From: Porphyromonas endodontalis ATCC 35406
GTDB lineage: Bacteria; Bacteroidota; Bacteroidia; Bacteroidales; Porphyromonadaceae
Length of the DNA stretch: 64,000 bases
Assembly (NCBI RefSeq): GCF_000174815.1
Contig: NZ_ACNN01000026.1
Coordinates: 62,001 to 126,000 of the forward strand
Direction of reading: 5' to 3'
Shown in pieces: positions 7,818-16,943 of the stretch; position 1 is the stretch's first letter; every line of letters starts with the position of its first letter. The translations under genes were made by a program, and so were the position numbers. Below the pieces are notes generated by a model, which was given only the letters and a program-made list of their open reading frames with translations, ran no database searches and was not told the origin of the DNA.

Positions 7818-8873
7818 TTATTTTTGAGAATTTTCTTGGAGTTTTTGTTGGGCGTTCCATCCCTGAGCTTCTAGGGGCGAGAGCGATCCGTCTCCGGTAA
7901 TGAGATGGCATCCTTCGTCAGCTTCTGTTGTATGTCCGATGATATGTACTCCAGGGATCGTTCGGATCTGATCGGCATAGGATAGGGGGACGGTGAATAG
8001 GAGTTCATAATCTTCACCACCATTGAGAGCAACGGCAATCGGGGAGAGGTGCAGATCTTCTGCCGCAGCAAACGTTTCGTGATCTATGGGGATTCGCTCT
8101 TCGTAGAGTCTGATTCCCACATGACTAGCCTGAGCGAGGTGAAGAAGTTCGCTAGAGAGCCCGTCCGAGATATCCAACATGGCCGTGGGTTGTATGCCGT
8201 GGGAAAGTAGAGTAGAGATCACATCCCCTCGGGCCTCAGGCTTCAATTGGCGTTCGATTAAGTACTCTCTACCATCGAAATCGGGAGTGAAGTAGGGCGT
8301 TGGATCGGTTTCGAACACACGTTTTTCACGCTCTAGGAGCATCAATCCCATATAGGCAGCACCCAAGTTCCCCGATACACAAATGAGGTCTGTGGGCTTA
8401 GCTCCACTACGATATACAACCTCTTCTTGGCGAGCATAGCCCAGAGCCGTGATACTGATAACAAGTCCATTGAGAGAGGCACTTGTGTCACCACCCACTA
8501 CATCCACGCCAAAACGCGAGGCGGCAAGATAGATACCTTCGTAGAGTTCGTCTATCTGCTCAACAGAAAATTTGGAGGATATACCAATGGAGACGGTTAT
8601 CTGAGCGGGCTTGGCATTCATCGCAAAAACGTCAGAAAGATTGACCATAACGGCTTTATACCCGAGGTGCTTGAGGGGCACGTAGGTTAGGTCGAAATGC
8701 ACTCCCTCTAGAAGTAAATCGGTTGTCACCACTTGCACTTGTCCCTCAGGGGCACAGAGTACAGCGGCATCATCCCCTACGCCTTTGAGGGTAGAAGATT
8801 GGGTTGTCTGGTGTTGAAGGGTTAGTCTATCGATCAGGGCAAACTCGCCCAATTCTGCAATAGGAGTTGGCAT
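7818..8873 (-). CDS. thiL: Thiamine-monophosphate kinase
   Basis: Phosphorylates thiamine monophosphate to thiamine diphosphate, the last step of cofactor synthesis. The 351-residue protein has the AIR-synthase/ThiL fold: GDDAAVL near residue 33 (metal and ATP binding), the Asp-rich NLSDVFAMNAKP, GGDTSAS, the DISDGLSSEL motif and NGGEDYELLF. All expected acidic residues are present. It is followed by mlaE and preceded by lpxK on the same strand, with short gaps. No TPP riboswitch was seen upstream. The cofactor supports enzymes such as Dxs, also encoded in this window. Confidence 0.95.
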   Translation of the reverse strand: MPTPIAELGEFALIDRLTLQHQTTQSSTLKGVGDDAAVLCAPEGQVQVVTTDLLLEGVHFDLTYVPLKHLGYKAVMVNLSDVFAMNAKPAQITVSIGISSKFSVEQIDELYEGIYLAASRFGVDVVGGDTSASLNGLVISITALGYARQEEVVYRSGAKPTDLICVSGNLGAAYMGLMLLEREKRVFETDPTPYFTPDFDGREYLIERQLKPEARGDVISTLLSHGIQPTAMLDISDGLSSELLHLAQASHVGIRLYEERIPIDHETFAAAEDLHLSPIAVALNGGEDYELLFTVPLSYADQIRTIPGVHIIGHTTEADEGCHLITGDGSLSPLEAQGWNAQQKLQENSQK

Positions 8874-8905
8874 ATATGTAAGATGTAGTAAGTATTGGAA
8901 GTGAT

Positions 8906-9982
8906 TTATCTGGGATAGTACTTTCGTAGCGTGGTGTGCAGCAGTTCTTGCAGTCGCTCTGCACTACGTCCCAAAAATAGAGTTTGGATGGGAAGGTAGT
9001 AAATCCGTTGCCGGAGAAGAGGGGAGAGCTTGTAATCTCCTCCTTCTAGGCGCATGGCATCCTTTTCTGTCATAATGATGAAATCGCAAGAAGAGCGCAG
9101 CCATGTTTCCATTTGTGCAATCTCTCGGGGAGAAAATACATGGTGATCTGCATAGGTATGAGTCTCTACTCGAGAGAATCTACGAGACAATTCTCTAAAG
9201 AAAAGCTCAGGTTGCCCAATACCTGCAATGGCGATAACACGTGCTGTATGTGGATCTTGGATCAGTTGGGGTATTGCCTCTTCTGGGAATAGAGGGGACA
9301 ACTGACCGTATTGAATCGTTGAAAAATAGATTGTTTGATTAGAGTAAAGTGATAGGTTCCGCTCCATAATGCGCTGATCCATGGGAGACATATCTTGAGG
9401 ACATCGCGTTACCACCACGGCATCTGCACGAAGTCTCCCCTTTATAGGTTCGCGAAGTCTCCCTGCCGGTAGTAGCTTGTCACTCATAAATGGATGCTGA
9501 CAATCAGTGAGCAATAGACTTAGAGAAGCTTTTGTCGCTCTGTGTTGGAAGCCGTCATCTAGAAGGATAACTTGTGGGCGTTCCTCTTCAGGAAGAGTCA
9601 TAATGTACTCAATGGCTCGATTCCTATTCCCCTCCACAACCATTGTAATATGGGGGTATTTGCGGAGTATTTGCCTGGGTTCATCTCCTATCTCACGTGC
9701 TGTAGACTCAGGAGTTGCGTGTAGTAAGCCTTTGGTGGCACGTTTGTATCCTCGGCTTACGACGGCAATTCGGTACTCACTTTGGAGTGTTTCTATTAGG
9801 TACTCCACTAGAGGAGTTTTGCCCGTTCCCCCAACAGCCAAATTCCCTACACAGATAATAGGGATAGGGAAGCTCTTACCGGAAAGTATATTACGGTCGT
9901 AGAGCCAGTTGCGTAGCCTCACTCCTGCACCATAGAGTGCAGCAGCCGGGGCGAGCCATGGGGATGTGCCAACGGGTTTCAT
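8906..9982 (-). CDS. lpxK: Tetraacyldisaccharide 4'-kinase (lipid A synthesis)
   Basis: Adds the 4'-phosphate to the lipid A disaccharide precursor on the cytoplasmic side of the inner membrane. The N-terminal YGAGVRLRNWLYDRN helix is the membrane anchor region, then comes the unusual P-loop CVGNLAVGGTGKTPLVEYL. Later motifs are VILLDDGFQHR and TEKDAMRL. I chose the ATG at 9982 (358 residues); an in-frame TTG at 10006 would add 8 residues with no support. It sits between sppA and thiL on the minus strand. Its presence shows that this organism makes 4'-phosphorylated lipid A intermediates. Confidence 0.94.
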   Translation of the reverse strand: MKPVGTSPWLAPAAALYGAGVRLRNWLYDRNILSGKSFPIPIICVGNLAVGGTGKTPLVEYLIETLQSEYRIAVVSRGYKRATKGLLHATPESTAREIGDEPRQILRKYPHITMVVEGNRNRAIEYIMTLPEEERPQVILLDDGFQHRATKASLSLLLTDCQHPFMSDKLLPAGRLREPIKGRLRADAVVVTRCPQDMSPMDQRIMERNLSLYSNQTIYFSTIQYGQLSPLFPEEAIPQLIQDPHTARVIAIAGIGQPELFFRELSRRFSRVETHTYADHHVFSPREIAQMETWLRSSCDFIIMTEKDAMRLEGGDYKLSPLLRQRIYYLPIQTLFLGRSAERLQELLHTTLRKYYPR

Positions 9983-10092
9983 TTTATACGTCTCGCTCCA
10001 CCTCAAAGGCGAGAGGAGAAGAGACCAATACTAGACTGTTGTATGCTTCTTAGAGGTCTCTTACTCCTCTTTTGTGCGATTAATCTGCTTTA

Positions 10093-11844
10093 TTAAAACT
10101 GAATGTCGTACAGCAAACGAGCTTGTACACCGGTACTACTGCGCATGATTCGAGCTTTCTTGAGAGCCTCGATTTCCTCTTCGGTAAGTATATTGCGCAC
10201 TAATTTATCGGAGCCTTCAAACAGGTAACGATCCACTAAGTTTGAGAACTTGTCCTGACGACTTGACTCGTACCACACCGAGGGCGTATTTATGTTTGCA
10301 AGTTCAGCAGCCTTGGCGATGGCTTCATCCAGCCCTCCGAGTTCGTCTACGAGGTGGCGGGCCAATGCCTGCTTCCCTGTCCATACGCGTCCTTGTGCAA
10401 CAAGGTCAACTTGAGACTTTTCTAACTTGCGTCCCTCTGCAACACGAGAGAGGAACGTATCGTAGCCTCGCTCAATGTAAGCTTGCATCAAAGCTCGCTC
10501 TTCGTCGGTCATGGGACGAAATACATTGCCAAAATCGGCATATTTTGCTGTTTTTACCCCATCTTCGGTAACGGAGAACTTTTGGGCAGTCCCTGCAAAG
10601 TTGGGGAATAATCCAAAGATCCCGATAGAGCCTGTTATGGTTGTAGGTTCGGCAAAGATGTAGTTGGAGGCACAAGAGATGTAGTAACCACCGGATGCTG
10701 CATAGTCTCCCATAGAAACGACAATAGGTTTCTTGCTCTTGGTATAGCGCACTGCGTCCCAGATTTGGTCAGAGACATAGCTGCTACCCCCAGGGGAGTT
10801 TACGCGGAGAACTACGGCATCAATATCATCGTCATCTGCCGCTTTTAGTAGGCGACCTACAAGAGCCTCGGTAATGGTACCAAACTCAACCCCTGAAGTA
10901 ATCTCCCCTTCGGCAAATAGTACCTGTACTGTGCCATCTCCGGAATTGTCGTAGCGACGCTCACTGTTATATACTCGATTGAGGGTTACAAAGTGATCTT
11001 CTTTTATTCCATACTCATCCTCAAACATCTTGATGACCTCGCGCTCGTAGCAGAGTTTGTCAACTAGTTTTGAGGCTACAAGCTCCTGCTGTGATAGGAA
11101 CATGGGAGCACGATCTACAAGTCTAGAGAGAGAGTCAAGGGCAATATTTCTCTCCTGAGAGATCCCTTGTAGCATATTGTTCCAAAGTTCGGAGGTAAAT
11201 GAGGTGATCTGAGCTCGGTTAGGTTCGCTTAGTTTGTCGAGAAGGAAAGGCTCTACCGCCCCCTTATAAGTACCCACTTTGAATACCTGCATAGTTACAC
11301 CAAACTTCTCCAATGCATTCTTGTAGAATACATTAGATACATACATACCATCAAGCTCCACAGCCCCCTGGGGATTAAGATAAATCTCATCGGCAACTGA
11401 GGCTAGGTAGTATCCCTTTTGGCTGTATTGGTCCGCATAGGAAATAACAAACTTACCGGACTTCTTGAAGTCCTTGAGGGCACGACGCAATTCGTCTATT
11501 GAAGCCAAACCAGCCTCAGGCATAGCACTTGTAAGATAAATCCCCTCAATGCGTGGGTTCTCCGCCGCATATCGGATGCTGCGGATAGCTTCGGTAAGTG
11601 TAAGACTCTTTTCTCGTTTTGAGCCTAAGAAATTATCGAAAGGAGAGTCTGTTTCAATCTCTTTGATTGAGGATAAATCTACTACCAAGAGAGATTCTTT
11701 TGGGATACTTACACTCTTATGAGATTGATTTGCCACAACGGCAATGAAACCCATCATGCAGAAAGCTGTAATACAGGTGAGTATCACCGATGCCACGATA
11801 AAGCCAAGTATCGAGGCTAAGAACATCTTCAAAAAATCTTTCAT
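10093..11844 (-). CDS. sppA: Signal peptide peptidase SppA, 67-kDa type
   Basis: Inner-membrane serine protease that degrades cleaved signal peptides. The 583-residue chain has one N-terminal membrane segment (about residues 5-40) and the duplicated S49 layout. The catalytic Lys lies in YSQKGYYLASVADEI in the first half, and the catalytic Ser in GDYAASGGYYISC in the second half, with VLRVNSPGGSS between. The length matches the long Gram-negative form rather than the short Bacillus form. It has its own leader with a -7 box at 11988-11995 and precedes lpxK by 110 bp. Confidence 0.95.
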   Translation of the reverse strand: MKDFLKMFLASILGFIVASVILTCITAFCMMGFIAVVANQSHKSVSIPKESLLVVDLSSIKEIETDSPFDNFLGSKREKSLTLTEAIRSIRYAAENPRIEGIYLTSAMPEAGLASIDELRRALKDFKKSGKFVISYADQYSQKGYYLASVADEIYLNPQGAVELDGMYVSNVFYKNALEKFGVTMQVFKVGTYKGAVEPFLLDKLSEPNRAQITSFTSELWNNMLQGISQERNIALDSLSRLVDRAPMFLSQQELVASKLVDKLCYEREVIKMFEDEYGIKEDHFVTLNRVYNSERRYDNSGDGTVQVLFAEGEITSGVEFGTITEALVGRLLKAADDDDIDAVVLRVNSPGGSSYVSDQIWDAVRYTKSKKPIVVSMGDYAASGGYYISCASNYIFAEPTTITGSIGIFGLFPNFAGTAQKFSVTEDGVKTAKYADFGNVFRPMTDEERALMQAYIERGYDTFLSRVAEGRKLEKSQVDLVAQGRVWTGKQALARHLVDELGGLDEAIAKAAELANINTPSVWYESSRQDKFSNLVDRYLFEGSDKLVRNILTEEEIEALKKARIMRSSTGVQARLLYDIQF

Positions 11845-12182
11845 TTTCGTTAGTTTGTCGTTTGTTTTCCTACTTGTCGTTAGTCTTTCTCTCTAATCCT
11901 TAGGGAGCCAATGCCTCCTAAGAGAAATACAAGTATACCCGGAGCAACTTTAGGGTTATTGGTCGGATACACTTTCATTCCCCGTCACAAATATATGTAT
12001 AATGTATGAGTTCGGGGATTACTGCCAGAAAATATCAATGATCTAATACAAATAACCTCTCCCTTCCATGCTACGCACAAGGCGAAGACGAAGAAGAGAG
12101 AGGCAATAATTCACTCTTATAGAAGAGACCCTAGGAAAGACCCTAAGAGCACCTCCTCGAGAGGAGCAGAATGGAATCTCTA
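11845..12182. other. Intergenic region between rpsO and sppA
   Basis: This 338-bp gap holds the sppA -7 box (11988-11995), a small hairpin in the sppA leader (CTTAGG at 11899-11904 with CCTAAG at 11917-11922), and a 14-bp palindrome CTCCTCGAGAGGAG at 12153-12166 just after the rpsO stop. The palindrome may help end the rpsO transcript but lacks a T-run. No ORF or tRNA was found. Confidence 0.55.
11988..11995 (-). promoter_or_regulatory. -7 box for sppA
   Basis: The minus strand reads TATATTTG followed by TGACGGGG, a full match to TAnnTTTG. Transcription would begin near 11981, leaving a leader of about 140 nt before the sppA ATG at 11844. Confidence 0.5.
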
Positions 12183-12452
12183 TTAACGACGGATACCCAA
12201 TTCTGCAATGAGTTTACGATAGCGTTCGATATCTTTCTTTGCCACATAGTCGAGCAAGCGACGACGCTTACCAACGAGCATCTTAAGAGCGCGAGCCGTT
12301 GCAAAGTCTTTGCGATTGCTTTTGAGGTGCTCTGTAAGGTGGGCAATGCGGTAAGTGAAAAGAGCAACTTGGCTCTCTACGCTACCCGTGTCAGTAGCAG
12401 ATTGACCATGTTTTTCGAAGATTTCTTTCTTCTTTGCTGAGTCTAGATACAT
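12183..12452 (-). CDS. rpsO: 30S ribosomal protein S15
   Basis: Primary 16S rRNA-binding protein of the small-subunit platform. At 89 residues it has exactly the family length. The hallmark motifs are present: [21 protein letters not shown], then [29 protein letters not shown], which grips helices 20-22 of 16S rRNA. It is monocistronic, with a near-consensus promoter at 12540-12568 and a leader of about 80 nt that contains a small GGGT/ACCC hairpin. Such S15 leaders are often autoregulatory in other bacteria; here that is untested. Confidence 0.98.
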   Translation of the reverse strand: MYLDSAKKKEIFEKHGQSATDTGSVESQVALFTYRIAHLTEHLKSNRKDFATARALKMLVGKRRRLLDYVAKKDIERYRKLIAELGIRR

Positions 12453-12539
12453 TTCGTTTTATCAATTAACGAGTTAAACTTAGGGTACTACACCCGCCTC
12501 GACTAGACTTTGCTGTACTCAGCGGTTGCAGACCGTTTG

Positions 12540-12568
12540 CAAAGGTAATACATTTTAGGCAATCTCAA
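12540..12568 (-). promoter_or_regulatory. Promoter of rpsO (-33 TTG, -7 TACCTTTG)
   Basis: On the minus strand TTG (12568-12566) is followed after 18 nt by TACCTTTG (12547-12540), close to the Bacteroidota consensus. Predicted start is near 12533, about 80 nt before the ATG. Confidence 0.72.
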
Positions 12569-12584
12569 TACATAAACGTCCAGC

Positions 12585-14453
12585 CTATTGGGCAGAGTAA
12601 AGTTTCATACTACACTCTTTGCAATCGAATGCAAGTCGGATACGCTCCTTGCCATGTACAAGATAGAGTGGCTCCTTATAAGGCATCTTTCGCTTGCTGC
12701 GTGTACAATAACCCAAGTGGCGGCGAATGCAATGCCGGCAAGTCATGAGAGGAGCATCTTTTGTGGGAGAGACCTCATATGCAGGGGCAATCTGGCGAGC
12801 ACCCCAGCTCTGGTAGGCCTTTTTTGCAGCGCAATTGGCTACATTGTAATCAAAGGTAATGGTACCATCGGTACCTATAGCTTGTGGAATACTTGCGTAA
12901 GAAGGTCGGTAAATAGGATGAGCTAAATGATGCAACCTAAGGGCTCTATCAAGAGCCTCTACACCCAATCTCTTTAGCGAACTTGCAACGGATAGGGGTA
13001 CAAAAAATCCCTTTGTATCGACTTCAATCGTAGTCAGGAAAAAGCCGGTTCCACCTAATTTGGCAAGAGCATCTCGCAGACGAATCTCTCCGTTGTTTTG
13101 TGTGGCCTTTTCCATCTTGTGGGGTAGTGTAACGCGCGTTGTTACCTTAGATTGAGGGCTATCAATTTCCAAATCAAGCATAAATCCCCAGGGAAGAACT
13201 CCAAACTTGAGCTTCACGGGCAATAGCCGTTCTGAGCTATCGGGGCGATTGATTACGCGCTCAAATTGAGTAGAATAATTGCGGTAGATCCTTGTCCCCG
13301 GCTTAATGTTCGCAGGGTTATCTACAACGATTTTTCCCTTTTCTTGCAGATGGTTAATGCGCGTCCCTTCCATCGTACCCGCAGGTGTATAGAAGTCAAG
13401 TCCATCTCCATTGGCAAGGTCACAACTGCGATCGAGCCATAGGCTATTTCCTTCCATTTTGGAGACAATCCCTACAAATTCGCCCTCACTTTTTGGACTT
13501 TCCGGGCGTATTAATACCTCATTAAAATCCCCTTTTCTTAGTTGGTAGGAGGTGGCTCCTCTCGCAAAACTTTTGAAAGGATCGGGAGTAAAAGAGAGGG
13601 AAATACGCCCTAGCGAAGACCTTGAATATCGCTTAGGTTGGGCCGCAACAATGTCTTCTAAAAGTTGGTGGTAATATGCTGTAACATTGCGTACATAAGA
13701 GGCATTTTTGAGCCGTCCCTCAATCTTAAAACTAACGGCCCCTGCCTCTACAAGTTGGGAGAGAATAGATGATCTATTAAGGTCTTTGAGGGATAGAAGG
13801 TAACTCCCCTGTACAATCTTACGCCCCGTAGCATCCTCTAGTGTATAGGGTAATCGGCAATACTGAGCACAGGCTCCTCGATTGGCACTCCTGCCGGCAA
13901 ATGCCTGGGAGAGATAGCAATGCCCACTATAACTGACACAGAGAGCACCATGGACAAAAGTCTCTAGGCGAAGGTCGGGTACTGCTTGATGCAGCACGGC
14001 CGTCTCCTCGATAGTCAACTCACGAGCGAGTACAGCCTGCTCAAAACCCAAGGCTGCTAAGCGTTGTAGTTGTGCTACCGAGTCATTATGGCATTGTGTA
14101 CTGGCATGTAGGGCAATGGGGGGTAAATCAAGGGTCAAAAGCCCCATGTCTTGGACAATAAGAGCATCAACGCCTATGAGGTAGAGGCGACGAATGAGAG
14201 CCTCAGCCTCCGAGAGTTCATTGTCGTATAGAATGGTATTGAAAGCGACATAAACCTTTGCTCCATAGCGGTGTGCTACGGAAACAAGGTGTTGTATGTC
14301 TGATAAAGAAACGTTGGCTGCTGCTCGTGCGCCAAATTTGGGAGCACCCACGTATATGGCATCTGCCCCCGAGGAGAGAGCTGCCAAACCGCATTCTACA
14401 TTCCCTGCAGGGGCAAGTAGCTCAAGTTGGATAGGGGAGGTCGTAGATGCCAA
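12585..14453 (-). CDS. Peptidase U32 family protein, RlhA/TrhP-like RNA hydroxylase
   Basis: U32 proteins are mostly prephenate-dependent tRNA or 23S rRNA cytidine/uridine hydroxylases rather than true peptidases. The U32 signature is clear around residues 160-200: ETFVHGALCVSYSGHCYLS, then SANRGACAQYCRLPY. With 622 residues, a middle DUF3656-like part and a Cys-rich end (CRHCIRRHLGYC ... CKEC), it resembles the 23S rRNA hydroxylase RlhA more than the shorter TrhP. The start must be TTG at 14453: the conserved opening LELLAPAGN begins ten codons later, no ATG or GTG precedes it, and the only upstream in-frame codons end at the upp stop (14468-14466). It follows upp by 12 bp. Confidence 0.85.
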   Translation of the reverse strand: MASTTSPIQLELLAPAGNVECGLAALSSGADAIYVGAPKFGARAAANVSLSDIQHLVSVAHRYGAKVYVAFNTILYDNELSEAEALIRRLYLIGVDALIVQDMGLLTLDLPPIALHASTQCHNDSVAQLQRLAALGFEQAVLARELTIEETAVLHQAVPDLRLETFVHGALCVSYSGHCYLSQAFAGRSANRGACAQYCRLPYTLEDATGRKIVQGSYLLSLKDLNRSSILSQLVEAGAVSFKIEGRLKNASYVRNVTAYYHQLLEDIVAAQPKRYSRSSLGRISLSFTPDPFKSFARGATSYQLRKGDFNEVLIRPESPKSEGEFVGIVSKMEGNSLWLDRSCDLANGDGLDFYTPAGTMEGTRINHLQEKGKIVVDNPANIKPGTRIYRNYSTQFERVINRPDSSERLLPVKLKFGVLPWGFMLDLEIDSPQSKVTTRVTLPHKMEKATQNNGEIRLRDALAKLGGTGFFLTTIEVDTKGFFVPLSVASSLKRLGVEALDRALRLHHLAHPIYRPSYASIPQAIGTDGTITFDYNVANCAAKKAYQSWGARQIAPAYEVSPTKDAPLMTCRHCIRRHLGYCTRSKRKMPYKEPLYLVHGKERIRLAFDCKECSMKLYSAQ

Positions 14454-14465
14454 AGAGAAAAATGA

Positions 14466-15125
14466 TTAGAGTTTTTCTCCGTAAGCAAGGTCTCCGGCGT
14501 CTCCCAAGCCCGGTACAATGTAGGAGTGATCGTTAAGCTCGGGGTCTATGGATGCTACCCAAATGGTTGCATCAGTATCCGGATCTATGGCGTTTTTTAG
14601 ATAATCTACGGCTTGCTGGCTAGCTATTACGGATACAAAGTGTACTTGTCGGGGCTTGCCATGAGAGAGCAACGCACGATAGGCAAGTTCCATACTTCCG
14701 CCGGTAGCAAGCATGGGGTCTGTGAGAATGAGTACCTTGTCCGTCAGATCGGGGCAAGCGATGTACTCTACAAAAATGTCGAATTTGAGTTTGTCTTTGT
14801 ATTTACGATAGGCAGATACAAAGGCATTTTCTGCATGGTCGAAGTAATTCAAGAAGCCGGCATGGAAAGGTAGTCCGGCTCGTAAGATAGTACCGATAAC
14901 CACAGGATCTTGCAGACGATAATTGTGTGCTATGGCAAGCGGTGTCTGTACTTCCTCTTTTGCATAGCTAAGATGCTGGCTCACTTCGTAGGCAAGGAGC
15001 TCTCCTATGCGCTCTATGTTACGACGAAAACGCATGGAGTCTTTTTGTACATTAACATCTCGGAGCTCAGCCATATAGTCACTCATCAACGACGGGCGAT
15101 CGGAGAAATTGATTACTTCTATCAT
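14466..15125 (-). CDS. upp: Uracil phosphoribosyltransferase
   Basis: Converts uracil and PRPP to UMP in pyrimidine salvage. The PRPP-binding loop VLILTDPMLATGGSM is intact, and the C-terminus carries the uracil-binding GLGDAGDLAYGE motif. At 219 residues it is slightly longer than the usual 208-210 because of an N-terminal extension (MIEVINFSDRPSLMSDYMAELRD region). It heads a two-gene unit with the U32 gene, from a -7 box at 15166-15173, and works alongside cdd and the pyr genes of this window. Confidence 0.96.
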   Translation of the reverse strand: MIEVINFSDRPSLMSDYMAELRDVNVQKDSMRFRRNIERIGELLAYEVSQHLSYAKEEVQTPLAIAHNYRLQDPVVIGTILRAGLPFHAGFLNYFDHAENAFVSAYRKYKDKLKFDIFVEYIACPDLTDKVLILTDPMLATGGSMELAYRALLSHGKPRQVHFVSVIASQQAVDYLKNAIDPDTDATIWVASIDPELNDHSYIVPGLGDAGDLAYGEKL

Positions 15126-15165
15126 ACTATTTTGTCTACTAATTCATTGCAGTATATCTGACGGG

Positions 15166-15173
15166 CAAAAGTA
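15166..15173 (-). promoter_or_regulatory. -7 box for upp
   Basis: The minus strand reads TACTTTTG followed by CCCG, matching TAnnTTTG, about 40 bp before the upp ATG. The -33 element is weak. Confidence 0.5.
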
Positions 15174-15206
15174 CAATAAAAAGCCAAGCTAACGCGTTAT
15201 CTCAGC

Positions 15207-15965
15207 GTGGTAGTACATAAGTTAGTCGCACAATACACCTCTTCTCTATGGAGATGGTTCCTGCTAACCTTTCTGTTCTTAGGAGGGAGTGTAGCGGTTG
15301 TATGGGGGCAAAAGCAAGTAGTTCAGCGCCGCCCTTATGCTGATTATCGTGTGTTTCATCTCGGATTTCATGTGGGAATGCACACGCAGGATCTCGCAAT
15401 AATCAATTCGGGTGCAGCCTCTTCTTCAGCAAGTGGAGCACCGAGCACCCCTCTGTATGGAGAGGTCATGGATTATACCCCGGGCTTTTCTGTGGGACTG
15501 ATTGCCGACTATACGATCAAACTAAACTGGGAGCTTCGCTTTGTGCCTACACTGCATTTATCCGAAAGAGCTATCTCTTTTTCCGATGGAGAAAAACAGA
15601 TCGAACGACTCTCCTCTCGCTCCAATCTGATAGAGTTTCCTCTATTGCTTAAGTACTCTTCTCAGCGGATGAACAATATTCGTCCCTATATGCTTGCCGG
15701 AGGTTATGCCGCATTGCAAATCGGGCAGAAGCGAGGGGATGCTGTTCATTTCAAGCCTATAGAATATGGTCTTAAGGTGGGGGTGGGCTGTGATATCTAT
15801 CTTCCTTTCTTCAAACTTTGCCCTGAGTTGTCTCTATCCTATGGCTTAGGAGACGTGATACAGCACGAGCGACCCGATATAGCAGATGATGCTCGCTTTC
15901 GATTTACTCAGGCATTGAGAAGCGCTACCCCCCGCATGATTCTACTCACTTTTCACTTTGAGTAG
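15207..15965 (+). CDS. porT: PorT-like outer-membrane protein of the type IX secretion system
   Basis: PorT is needed for type IX secretion of gingipain-like cargo in Porphyromonas. The 252-residue product starts at GTG 15207 (no ATG fits), has a signal segment (WFLLTFLFLGGSVAVVWGQ), and then the family opening RRPYADYRVFHLGFHVGMHTQDL. In PorT proteins this corresponds to a short Pro/Tyr linker followed by FHFGF-x-LG-N. The remainder is a beta-rich barrel pattern (WELRFVPTLHLSE, EFPLLLKYSSQR, GLKVGVGCDIYLP) ending LLTFHFE. It is convergent with queG: the last 20 bp of the two genes overlap. Other T9SS genes are not in this window. Confidence 0.75.
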   Translation: MVVHKLVAQYTSSLWRWFLLTFLFLGGSVAVVWGQKQVVQRRPYADYRVFHLGFHVGMHTQDLAIINSGAASSSASGAPSTPLYGEVMDYTPGFSVGLIADYTIKLNWELRFVPTLHLSERAISFSDGEKQIERLSSRSNLIEFPLLLKYSSQRMNNIRPYMLAGGYAALQIGQKRGDAVHFKPIEYGLKVGVGCDIYLPFFKLCPELSLSYGLGDVIQHERPDIADDARFRFTQALRSATPRMILLTFHFE

Positions 15966-16911
15966 ATGATTCTAGATCCTCAGAGGGGAGTAACGAATTG
16001 ATATTGCGACGTAGACCATCAAACCCGACACGTTGGACGGCAGAGTGTTCAAAAAGTTGTTCAAACGTCTCGTTATCCAGATTTTTCCAGTCATCACTTG
16101 TCATTTCCAATAGGTCGGGAGCAGGTTTCAATAGCCCCTCTTGATGCGGATAAGCAAAGCGATTGTGAGGGCATACCAATTGGCAGGCATCACAGCCATA
16201 TATACGCTCTCCGAGTTGCGCTATTACTTTGGGGGCGAGGCTCCCGTGGTGTTCAATGGTTTGATAGCTAAGGCAACGAGTTGGAGAGAAGCGACCATCT
16301 TTGCTAATTGCTTGGGCAGGGCAATGCTCTACACAGCGCATACAGCGACCACAGGGAGAGCCTTCGCTGGGAATGTCTGCCGGCAATTCCAGTGTGGTTA
16401 CAATCTCTCCCAAAAAGCAAAACGAACCGAAACGAGGGACTATGAGAAGCCCGTTACGCCCTACCTTTCCTACTCCGGATTGTACAGCCCAATAGCGTTC
16501 CATCAGAGGAGCCGAGTCCACAAAAACACGCGAAGAAAAGGGCGTTTCGATTCGCTCTTGTAAGTACTTGAGTAGAGTAAACAGCTTGTCTTTTACTACA
16601 CGATGGTAGTCTTTTCCATAGGCATAGTAGGCAATTTGGGGGGCATCAGTGCGTTGTGTTTTTTCCGGAAAGTAGTTAAAGGCTCCTACAATGATACTCC
16701 TAGCTCCCGATACCAATTTGTCGGGATCGAATCGTACTTCTAGGTTGCGCTCCAGGTATCCCATGTCCCCAACGCCCTGCTCTTGCAGGCTGGATATATA
16801 GCTCTCGCGTACCTCTTGGGGGATGGGATGAGACCTCGCAATCCCTAAAGCAACAAAACCAAGGCTTTTTGCCAAGGCTTTTATTTCATCAATGATATTT
16901 TGGGGCACCAC
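15946..16911 (-). CDS. queG: Epoxyqueuosine reductase (cobalamin- and Fe-S-dependent)
   Basis: Reduces epoxyqueuosine to queuosine at tRNA position 34, using cobalamin and two [4Fe-4S] clusters. The 321-residue protein shows both cluster motifs: CGRCMRCVEHCPAQAI and CDACQLVCPHN, with the paired distal Cys in SPTRCLSYQTIEH. The N-terminal KSLGFVALGIARSHP and YAYGKDYHRVVKDKL motifs are typical. Start is GTG at 16911, with a second GTG at 16908 and no ATG nearby. The 3' end overlaps porT by 20 bp in convergent orientation. It lies downstream of the SPOR gene by 32 bp. Confidence 0.94.
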   Translation of the reverse strand: MVPQNIIDEIKALAKSLGFVALGIARSHPIPQEVRESYISSLQEQGVGDMGYLERNLEVRFDPDKLVSGARSIIVGAFNYFPEKTQRTDAPQIAYYAYGKDYHRVVKDKLFTLLKYLQERIETPFSSRVFVDSAPLMERYWAVQSGVGKVGRNGLLIVPRFGSFCFLGEIVTTLELPADIPSEGSPCGRCMRCVEHCPAQAISKDGRFSPTRCLSYQTIEHHGSLAPKVIAQLGERIYGCDACQLVCPHNRFAYPHQEGLLKPAPDLLEMTSDDWKNLDNETFEQLFEHSAVQRVGFDGLRRNINSLLPSEDLESSTQSEK

Positions 16912-16943
16912 GCCTCTAGGGGAGATAAGAAAAAGAGTAGAGA

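Noticed and set aside
10006-10006. TTG as lpxK start
   Set aside because: An ATG eight codons downstream fits the protein family better; the TTG extension has no support.
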